The position numbers and the translations under genes were made by a program. The notes under the pieces are model-generated. The model saw only the letters and a list, made by a program, of their open reading frames with translations. It ran no database searches and was not told the origin of the DNA. A DNA stretch of 6,301 bases from DATNBT01 sp964579765 (lineage in GTDB: Bacteria; Acidobacteriota; Vicinamibacteria; Vicinamibacterales; CAVVIG01): positions 1-6,301 of the forward strand of contig CAZOIK010000099.1 in assembly GCA_964579765.1 (NCBI GenBank). The letters are read 5' to 3'. The first letter of the stretch is position 1, and each line of letters starts with the position of its first letter. Of this stretch, positions 1-4,682 are shown piece after piece.

Positions 1-754
1 CAGCAACGGCCAGTCGGAGGGCAACATCGGCATCGGCTTCGCGGTGCCGATCAACACGGTCCGCGATCTGCTGCCGCAGCTGCGTGAAGGCAAGGTCATC
101 CGCGGCCGCATCGGCGTGAGCGTGTCGGCCGTGCCGCGCGAAGGCTACCAGGAGTTCGGTCTCAAGAGCCGCACGGGCGCCGTCGTCTCGTCGGTGCTGC
201 CCAACAGCGCCGCCGCCAAAGCCGGCATGGAGCCCGGCGACGTCGTCGTCGAATTCAACGGACGGCCGGTGCCCAACCGCGACGATCTCGTGAAGATGGT
301 CGTGGCGACCAAACCCGGCACGACCGTGCCGATGAAGGTGCTGCGGAACAAGCAGGAGAAGACGCTCAGCATCACCGTCGAGCAGCTCGACCTCGACGCC
401 GAGCAGCAGAGCCTGCAGACCAAGCGCGGCAACAACAACCAGAACAACGACACGACGGAAGCCCAGGGCAGCGGCTTCGGGCTGACGCTGAACAACCTGA
501 CGCCGCAGATCTCGCGGCGGCTGCAGCTGCCGTCGGGCCGCACGGGCGCGCTGGTGAGCGACGTCGATCCCGACGGGCCGGCGGCGATGTCGGGCGTCCG
601 CGCCGGCGACGTGATCCTGCAGGTCAACCGCAAGCCGGTCGCGAGCGCGGCGGACGCGGCGCGCGAGCTGCAGGCGGTCGCCTCGGGCCACCTCGCGCAG
701 ATCCTGCTGTGGCGCAGCGACTCCGAGATCTTCGTGACGGTAAAGAAGGATTGA
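1..754 (+). CDS. HtrA/DegP-type periplasmic serine protease, C-terminal part with two PDZ domains (5' end outside window)
   Basis: This is the 3' part of a trypsin-like envelope protease that degrades or chaperones misfolded periplasmic proteins. The frame is open from base 2, and 250 residues are visible. Residues 7-18 (GNIGIGFAVPIN) are the last strand of the protease domain, the signature following the catalytic GNSGG serine, which lies upstream of the window. PDZ1 spans about residues 36-128, with a GRIGVSV opening and PNSAAAKAGMEPGDVVVEFNG carboxylate-loop core. A polar Gln/Asn-rich linker covers 129-156. PDZ2 spans about 157-248, with GPAAMSGVRAGDVILQVN. Two PDZ domains match DegP/DegQ/MucD rather than single-PDZ DegS. 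The catalytic triad cannot be checked. The stop is TGA 752-754, and the next reading frame overlaps or follows immediately. The GTG at 44 is an internal valine, not a start. The family call is secure; the paralogue is not. Confidence 0.93.
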   Translation, partial: SNGQSEGNIGIGFAVPINTVRDLLPQLREGKVIRGRIGVSVSAVPREGYQEFGLKSRTGAVVSSVLPNSAAAKAGMEPGDVVVEFNGRPVPNRDDLVKMVVATKPGTTVPMKVLRNKQEKTLSITVEQLDLDAEQQSLQTKRGNNNQNNDTTEAQGSGFGLTLNNLTPQISRRLQLPSGRTGALVSDVDPDGPAAMSGVRAGDVILQVNRKPVASAADAARELQAVASGHLAQILLWRSDSEIFVTVKKD

Positions 755-830
755 GTGGCGGGTTGAGCCTAGGGAGTCGGGATTTGCCCTCTCAGCAATC
801 CCGCCAATCCCCACTCCCGACTCCTCAATC
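749..830. repeat. Degenerate inverted heptad-like repeat region at the protease/methyltransferase junction
   Basis: Arms GGAGTCGGGA (773-782) and TCCCGACTCC (815-824) are perfect inverted complements. Further complementary pairs are TGGCGGG (756-762) with CCCGCCA (800-806), and GATTGAG (749-755) with CTCAATC (824-830). The right half shows a loose 7-base rhythm (CCACTCC, CGACTCC, TCAATCA, CAGATCC). It looks like a decayed heptamer tract with unit GGAGTCG, related in style to the GGAGACT tracts elsewhere in the window. It overlaps the protease stop and every plausible methyltransferase start except GTG 709, and would encode the poorly conserved leader PSQQSRQSPLPTPQS. Family membership is inferred. 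Confidence 0.5.
771..776 (+). promoter_or_regulatory. Candidate Shine-Dalgarno AGGGAG for the methyltransferase TTG start at 784
   Basis: AGGGAG lies seven bases before TTG 784, the best spacing among candidate starts of this gene. The competing GAAGGA at 745-750 directly abuts TTG 751 and lies 12 bases before TTG 763. Because AGGGAG is part of an inverted repeat, the match may be fortuitous. Confidence 0.4.
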
Positions 831-1998
831 ACAGATCCTCACCCACATCCGCGAACGCGGGCCGCTGACCGTGGCCGCGTTCATGGATCTGGCGCTCTAC
901 GATCCCGAGTTCGGCTACTACGCCCGCGCGGCCCAGCGATCCGGCCGCGCGGGCGATTTCTTTACCAGTGTGGACGTCGGGCCGATCTTCGGCGAGCTGC
1001 TCGCGCGGCAGATCGCTCAAATGGCGCGGCTGATCGCAGTCTCCAGTCTCCAGTCTCCAGTCCCCAGTCTCCAGTCTCCAGTCTCCAGTCTCCAGTCGTT
1101 CGATCTCGTCGAGGTGGCCGCCGGTAACGGGCGGCTGGCGGCCGATATCCTGCGCGCGATCCGGCGGAGCGAGCCGGAGCTCTATGCGCGGCTCCGGCTG
1201 CATCTGGTCGAGACCAGCGCTGAAGCGCGCGCCGCGCAACGCGGCACGCTCGGCGACGTCGGCGATCGCCTCGCCTCGTCGTCCGCCGACGTGCCCGACG
1301 CGTTCGAGGGCGTGCTCGTCGCGAACGAACTGCTCGACGCCTTCCCCGTTCATCAGGTCGTGATGCGCGAGGACGGCCTGCGCGAGGTGTACGTAGACGC
1401 GCGTGGACTGGAGACTGGAGACTGGCGACTGGAGACTACCGACGGCCCCTTGTCCACGCCCGAACTCGCGAGGTATCTCGATCGGCTCGGCGTGTCGCTC
1501 GAGCCAGGCTGGCGCGTCGAAATCAACCTGCGCGCCGTCGCCTGGATGCGTGAGGCGGTCCGCCGGTGCCGCCGCGGTTTCCTGATCGTCGTCGACTACG
1601 GTCACCCGGCGCGCGAGCTCTACTCCGCCACGCACGCGGCGGGCACGCTGACGACGTTCGCGCGGCACGTCATGGCGGGCCCCGAACGCGCGAGCGTGGC
1701 GCCGGCGTGGCTCGATCGTCCCGGCGAGCAGGACATCACCGCGCACGTGGACTTCACGAGCGTTGCGGACGCGGCGCGCGACGCGGGCGCCGAGGTGCTC
1801 GGTCTGCTCGACCAGACGTACTTCCTGCTGGGCCTGGGCGCGGCCGAACTGAACGTCCCCGATCTGAAGACACGGCTCGCCCTCAAGACGCTGCTGTTGC
1901 CGGGCGGCCTCGGCAGCACGTTGAAAATCCTTATCTTGGGAAAACACGTCGGCACGCCAGAACTGCTGGGGTGTTCATTCAGCACGCGAGTGACGTAG
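784..1998 (+). CDS. MidA/NDUFAF7-family class I SAM-dependent methyltransferase, carrying two repeat-derived insertions
   Basis: Predicted protein methyltransferase. Mitochondrial NDUFAF7 symmetrically dimethylates an arginine of complex I subunit NDUFS2; the bacterial substrate is unclear. Counting from TTG 784 it has 404 residues. Family signatures are an N-terminal block FMDLALYDPEFGYYARA, GDFFTSVDVGPIFGELLA, SAM motif I EVAAGNGRLA (about 110-119), acidic LVETS, VANELLDAFPVHQV, FLIVVDYGHPARELY, DITAHVDFTSV, and the C-terminal LKTLLLPGGLGSTLKILILGK. Two low-complexity segments come from heptamer DNA repeats: SLQSPVS-type residues about 85-105 just before motif I, and LETGDWRLET at 209-218 in a variable loop. 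Start is uncertain: the first in-frame ATG (883) lies inside the conserved block, so a non-ATG start is required. TTG 784 has AGGGAG seven bases upstream. TTG 751 or 763 and GTG 709 (inside the protease gene) are alternatives. Probably co-transcribed with the protease gene. Confidence 0.9.
   Translation: MPSQQSRQSPLPTPQSQILTHIRERGPLTVAAFMDLALYDPEFGYYARAAQRSGRAGDFFTSVDVGPIFGELLARQIAQMARLIAVSSLQSPVPSLQSPVSSLQSFDLVEVAAGNGRLAADILRAIRRSEPELYARLRLHLVETSAEARAAQRGTLGDVGDRLASSSADVPDAFEGVLVANELLDAFPVHQVVMREDGLREVYVDARGLETGDWRLETTDGPLSTPELARYLDRLGVSLEPGWRVEINLRAVAWMREAVRRCRRGFLIVVDYGHPARELYSATHAAGTLTTFARHVMAGPERASVAPAWLDRPGEQDITAHVDFTSVADAARDAGAEVLGLLDQTYFLLGLGAAELNVPDLKTRLALKTLLLPGGLGSTLKILILGKHVGTPELLGCSFSTRVT
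1038..1097 (+). repeat. Heptanucleotide tandem repeat (AGTCTCC) inside the methyltransferase gene
   Basis: Eight consecutive 7-base units plus a 4-base partial unit (60 nt). Seven units are exactly AGTCTCC; the fourth (1059-1065) is AGTCCCC. The tract is in frame and encodes a repeating S-L-Q-S-P-V-S heptapeptide directly upstream of SAM motif I. Sixty bases is a multiple of three, so its presence or absence preserves the frame. It is the reverse complement of the GGAGACT tracts at 1406 and 2607. In type it resembles the short tandemly repeated heptamers (STRR) known from filamentous cyanobacteria. Confidence 0.95.
1406..1437 (+). repeat. Heptanucleotide tandem repeat (GGAGACT) inside the methyltransferase gene, inverted relative to the 1038 tract
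   Basis: A partial unit GACT (1406-1409) is followed by four units: GGAGACT, GGAGACT, GGCGACT (variant), GGAGACT. Read in frame it gives L-E-T-G-D-W-R-L-E-T between the VYVDARG strand and the GPLSTPELARYL helix, a place where the family has a variable loop. The variant unit GGCGACT recurs in the same context in the 2607 tract. Confidence 0.93.
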
Positions 1999-2021
1999 CG
2001 GCGTGGTTAAATAGGCTGTTC

Positions 2022-2579
2022 ATGGCCGCGACGCTCGAGCGGGAGATCAAGCTGCTCTTCGACGACGCCGAGACCGCGCGCGCCGCGGTGGTCGCCATCG
2101 GCGCGACGCCGCTGCACGGGCGCCGCCTGCAGGAAGACTCGCTGCTCGACACGCCGAACGAAGATCTGCGGCAGCGCCGCTCCGCGCTGCGCGTCCGGCA
2201 GGACGGCGGCCGCTGCCTGCTCACGTTCAAGGGCCCCGTGCAGCCCGCGGCGGTGAAGACGCGCGAGGAGCTCGAGACGCCCGTCGGCGACGGGCAGATC
2301 CTGATGCGCGTCCTCGAGGAGCTCGGCTTCACCGTCTGGTTCCGCTACCAGAAGTACCGCGAGGAGTTCGCGCTCGACGACTGCATCATCGCCATAGACG
2401 AGACCCCGGTCGGCGTGTTCGTCGAGATCGAAGGCGGCGACCGCGGCATCGCCGCCGCCGCCGAAGCGCTCGGCCGCGGCCCCGGCGACTACGTCCTCGA
2501 GTCGTACCGCGCGCTGTTCGTCCGCCGCTGCCAGGAGCTCGGCATCGCGCCGACGCACATGCTCTTCGACGGCGACTGA
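2022..2579 (+). CDS. CYTH-domain protein, class IV adenylate cyclase (CyaB)-like
   Basis: A 185-residue single-domain protein of the CYTH superfamily: triphosphate-tunnel enzymes that include class IV adenylate cyclases, thiamine triphosphatase and inorganic triphosphatases. The N-terminal ExExK signature is present (E6, E8, K10 in LEREIK). The expected tunnel-lining residues follow in order: LRVR (R57, R59), LLTFKG (K70), TREELE (R81, E83, E85), RYQKYREEF (K111, R113), AIDETP (D126) and FVEIEGG (E135, E137). These bind the triphosphate and divalent metal. The overall pattern is closer to CyaB than to eukaryotic thiamine triphosphatase, but the substrate cannot be read from sequence. ATG 2022 sits 23 bases after the methyltransferase stop with a weak AGG at 2013-2015; the motif order supports this start. 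Its TGA (2577-2579) lies in GGCGACT, a unit variant of the downstream heptamer tract, so the extreme C-terminus may be repeat-derived. Confidence 0.88.
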   Translation: MAATLEREIKLLFDDAETARAAVVAIGATPLHGRRLQEDSLLDTPNEDLRQRRSALRVRQDGGRCLLTFKGPVQPAAVKTREELETPVGDGQILMRVLEELGFTVWFRYQKYREEFALDDCIIAIDETPVGVFVEIEGGDRGIAAAAEALGRGPGDYVLESYRALFVRRCQELGIAPTHMLFDGD

Positions 2580-2586
2580 CGCCTAC

Positions 2587-2634
2587 TACGACTGACGACT
2601 ACGACTGGAGACTGGCGACTGGAGACTGGAGACT
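2587..2634 (+). repeat. Heptanucleotide repeat tract between the CYTH and nucleotidyltransferase genes
   Basis: Degenerate units TACGACT, GACGACT and ACGACT (2587-2606) run into four clean units, GGAGACT, GGCGACT, GGAGACT, GGAGACT (2607-2634). A further GGCGACT at 2571-2577 overlaps the CYTH stop codon. Bases 2603-2627 are identical, variant unit included, to 1413-1437 in the methyltransferase gene. The tract occupies the position where the next gene's start codon and ribosome site are expected. Confidence 0.92.
2607..2610 (+). promoter_or_regulatory. Candidate repeat-borne ribosome site GGAG for a CTG start at 2619
   Basis: GGAG inside the heptamer tract lies eight bases before CTG 2619, which is in frame with the nucleotidyltransferase. 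As every unit contains GGAG and CTGGAG, this may be an incidental property of the repeat. It is noted because no conventional start exists upstream of the conserved core. Confidence 0.25.
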
Positions 2635-3359
2635 CCCTTTTCCCCGCCCTGATCCTCGCCGCGGGCCTCGGCACACGCCTCCGTCCCATCACGCTGACGC
2701 TCGCGAAGCCCGCCGTGCCGGTGGGCGGCGAGCCGATCGTGCGCCGCATCCTCGCGTGGCTCGCGCGCGAACACGTCACCGACGTCGTCGTCAACCTGCA
2801 CTATCTGCCTGAGACGATTGCCGCCGTCGTCGGCGACGGGAGCGACCTCGGCGTGCGTGTGCGCTACTCGTGGGAGCAGCCCGTCGTGCTCGGCAGCGCG
2901 GGCGGACCGCGCAAGGCGCTGCCCATCATCGGCGCGGCGACGTTCGTCATCGTCAACGGCGACACGCTGACGGACGTGTCGCTCGCGCCGCTCGCACGCC
3001 AGCACGCGGCGACGCGCGCGATGGCGACGATGGCGCTGATTCCGAATCGAGAGCCGGACCGCTACGGCGGCGTGCGCATCGACGGCGACGGACGCGTGAC
3101 CGGATTCGTGCCGCGGGGCGCGGCGGCGGCCGGGTCGTATCACTTCATCGGCGTGCAGGCCGCGCAGGCGGAGGTCTTTGCCGGGCTGTCCGACAGCGAG
3201 CCGAGCAAGACCGTCGGCGGCGTCTACGATCGCCTGATCGCGTCGCAGCCGGGGAGCATCCGCGGCTACGTGTGCGACGCGCACTTCTGGGACATCGGCA
3301 CGCCCGAGGATCTGGCAGCCACCAACGCCGCGTTCGCGCACGTTAGTACGGGCCTTTAG
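2619..3359 (+). CDS. Nucleotidyltransferase family protein, MurU-like sugar-1-phosphate NTP transferase, without a canonical start codon
   Basis: Transfers a nucleotidyl group from NTP to a sugar 1-phosphate, releasing pyrophosphate. The core signature ALILAAGLGTRLRPIT starts at 2646, followed by LAKPAVPVGGEPIVRRIL (2700-2753). VNGD (2952-2963) carries the metal-binding Asp, and FWDIGTPEDL (3285-3314) carries the second. With a nearby AmgK-like kinase, the best guess is MurU (MurNAc-1-phosphate uridylyltransferase). However, the LGSAGG loop also occurs in mannose-1-phosphate guanylyltransferase-like proteins, so specificity is open. In frame between the CYTH TGA (2577) and 2646 there is no ATG, GTG or TTG. 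Candidates are CTG 2619 (repeat-borne GGAG eight bases upstream), CTG 2649 (giving MILAAG, a common family N-terminus) and CTG 2592. GTG 2715 is canonical but would delete the nucleotide-binding signature. The coordinates use CTG 2619 provisionally. The terminal STGL and stop come from the hairpin element at 3346. Confidence 0.82.
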   Translation: METGDSLFPALILAAGLGTRLRPITLTLAKPAVPVGGEPIVRRILAWLAREHVTDVVVNLHYLPETIAAVVGDGSDLGVRVRYSWEQPVVLGSAGGPRKALPIIGAATFVIVNGDTLTDVSLAPLARQHAATRAMATMALIPNREPDRYGGVRIDGDGRVTGFVPRGAAAAGSYHFIGVQAAQAEVFAGLSDSEPSKTVGGVYDRLIASQPGSIRGYVCDAHFWDIGTPEDLAATNAAFAHVSTGL

Positions 3360-3391
3360 GCCCGCCGGCAGGCCTGAAGGCCTGCACTACA
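3346..3391. repeat. Double-hairpin palindromic element at a convergent gene junction; possible bidirectional terminator
   Basis: Hairpin 1 is CGGGCC-TTTA-GGCCCG (3349-3364), preceded by TAGTA. Hairpin 2 is GCAGGCC-TGAA-GGCCTGC (3368-3385), followed by ACTACA. TAGT and ACTA are inverted, so the element reads as two hairpin units facing outward. The nucleotidyltransferase stop (TAG 3357-3359) is in the first loop and stem, and the minus-strand heme protein stop (complement of CTA 3387-3389) is in the tail. There is no T-tract on either side, so intrinsic termination is plausible but not classical. ACGGGC occurs at 3348-3353 and 3391-3396 as a possible flanking direct repeat. Hairpin 2 shares its design with 5681-5704. 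Confidence 0.75.
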
Positions 3392-4649
3392 CGGGCTTGA
3401 AATAGGCCGGCAGGTCTTTCTTGGTCGCGCGCAGGATCTCGACGATCGCGCGGCGGTCGGGCAGCGTCAGGTGCGAATAGGGCTCGCCGTGCTCCTGGCC
3501 CGAGAGGACCCGCCAGAGCCGGCGGTACACGGCGTCCTTCGCAAGCGGCGGCATCGCGTCGAACGCCTGCGCGTAGATCATGTAACTGCACGGGTACTTC
3601 AGCAGCCTGTGGTTCAGATCGAGCTGCCGCAACGATCGGCCCTGGCCGTCGGCGGGGCCGAGGGCGGCGAAGCGCTCGGCGAAGCCTGACGTGCCGTGCA
3701 CCGGACTCGTCAGCGGCGCCTCGTACACGAACAGCAGGTAGTCCACCAGATCCGCCGCAGCGTCCTCGACGCGCGCGGCCTGCCTGGGATCGCCGTTGGC
3801 GGCCAGACGCGCTTCCCATCCCGTGCGCGTGATCAGGTTCATCATGTGCGCCTGATGCTCGAACACCATCAGCGCGGCGACGTCGCTCGTCCTGGCGGGA
3901 AAACCGGTGGTGTCGAACGCCTTGTCGAGCGACGCGAGCGACCGCGCCTCGGCTCTCGCCGGCGTGGACGTGTTCGACACGGCGACGTTGCCCATGTGCA
4001 CGAGCGCGCCGATGTTGCCGGTGACGTACCAGCCGCCCCAGCGCTCGTCGAAGTTGCGGCGATCGTCGCTCGAGAAGCCCGAGGCGTAGCCGTGCGGATC
4101 GTCGGGCACGGCAAGCGTGCTCATCAGGAAGAAGCCGGGCACGCCGAGCGTGTCCCACGACAGATGGCACGCCAGGCAGTTGTCGTTGCGCGTGAAACGC
4201 GGTGACGCCGACGGCTTCTGCTCGATCGTGTAGAAGACGCCGCCCTGCCGCGGATCGTGCGCGGCCACCTCGAGCAGATCGGCGCCCCGCACCCACCCGA
4301 CGGCGACGTCGTCGCTGAAGTACAGCGCGCGCGGGTTCTTGCGGTCGATCAGATCCGCCTGGAAGCTGTTCTTGCCGAACGTGGTCACCTGCGAGTCCAC
4401 CGGGACGTTCAACGCGTCGAGCACCGAGCGCAGGTAGCCGCTGCGTGCGTCGAAGGCCAGTGTCGCGCTGCCCTTCTCGAGACGCTCGTTGAGCGCGGAG
4501 ACACGATCGGTCGCCGGCGCCTTCGAGTAGTTGATCTCGGGGACGTCGCGCGAGGCGACGAACGAATCGGCCACCTGCCCGCTCGTGCCGGCCACCGCCA
4601 CCGCCGCCATCACGCCGATCGCCGCCACCCACCGCATCAGGTCCATCAT
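3387..4649 (-). CDS. Secreted protein with a single c-type heme motif (CxxCH), conserved but uncharacterised family
   Basis: A 420-residue protein exported by a probable Sec signal peptide: residues 1-24, MMDLMRW then a hydrophobic AAIGVMAAVAVAG stretch. One heme-attachment motif C158-L-A-C161-H162 lies in the context TRNDNCLACH. Conserved-looking blocks follow: RWGGWYVTG (203-211), VHMGN (217-221), FEHQAHMMNLITR (263-275), KYPCSYMIYAQAFDAMP (351-367, with an extra Cys354), YRRLWRVLSG (375-384) and DRRAIVEIL (398-406). From memory, similar block order occurs in hypothetical cytochrome c-domain proteins of Planctomycetes and Acidobacteria; I know no assigned function. A periplasmic redox role is inferred only from the heme motif and signal peptide. 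The start is the first of two tandem ATGs (4649, 4646); both keep the signal peptide. The same frame stays open far upstream, antisense to the kinase gene, but that extension has no family features. Transcribed divergently from the kinase and convergently with the nucleotidyltransferase. Confidence 0.82.
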   Translation of the reverse strand: MMDLMRWVAAIGVMAAVAVAGTSGQVADSFVASRDVPEINYSKAPATDRVSALNERLEKGSATLAFDARSGYLRSVLDALNVPVDSQVTTFGKNSFQADLIDRKNPRALYFSDDVAVGWVRGADLLEVAAHDPRQGGVFYTIEQKPSASPRFTRNDNCLACHLSWDTLGVPGFFLMSTLAVPDDPHGYASGFSSDDRRNFDERWGGWYVTGNIGALVHMGNVAVSNTSTPARAEARSLASLDKAFDTTGFPARTSDVAALMVFEHQAHMMNLITRTGWEARLAANGDPRQAARVEDAAADLVDYLLFVYEAPLTSPVHGTSGFAERFAALGPADGQGRSLRQLDLNHRLLKYPCSYMIYAQAFDAMPPLAKDAVYRRLWRVLSGQEHGEPYSHLTLPDRRAIVEILRATKKDLPAYFKPV

Positions 4650-4682
4650 AAGCCCACGGTCCCGTAGTAAGCTCGGGGTCCG
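4650..4682. promoter_or_regulatory. 33-bp divergent intergenic region between the heme protein and kinase genes
   Basis: The two starts (ATG 4649 on -, GTG 4683 on +) are only 33 bases apart, too short for two independent promoters. At least one promoter must lie within the neighbouring coding sequence, or one gene is leaderless. I see no convincing -35/-10 pair. A GGGG at 4675-4678 is the likely kinase ribosome site. The stop TAA (4668-4670) in the kinase frame shows that GTG 4683 is the first possible start. Confidence 0.4.

Noticed and set aside
1038..1097. CRISPR array or protein-repeat domain
   Set aside because: Units are 7 bases with no spacers and no cas genes nearby. The peptide repeat is a by-product of a DNA heptamer and has no match to a known repeat fold.
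829..1947. A 372-codon minus-strand frame antisense to the methyltransferase, containing repeated GDWRLET peptides
   Set aside because: The striking peptide is just the reverse reading of the heptamer tract. The rest is Arg/Ala/Glu-rich shadow sequence with no recognisable domain.
1566..2021. An N-terminal extension of the CYTH protein using an upstream start at 1566
   Set aside because: The frame overlaps the methyltransferase, is Arg/Gly-rich and lacks family features. The ExExK motif at residues 6-10 from ATG 2022 fixes the natural start.
2586..3341. Minus-strand frame opposite the nucleotidyltransferase, and similar antisense frames elsewhere (for example 5700-6260 and 2007-2558)
   Set aside because: They mirror well-supported + strand genes codon for codon, have Arg/Ala/Asp-rich compositions typical of shadows, and show no domain signatures.
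3349..3385. A classical rho-independent terminator
   Set aside because: The stems are strong, but no T-rich run follows on either strand. I keep it as a palindromic element with possible terminator activity only.
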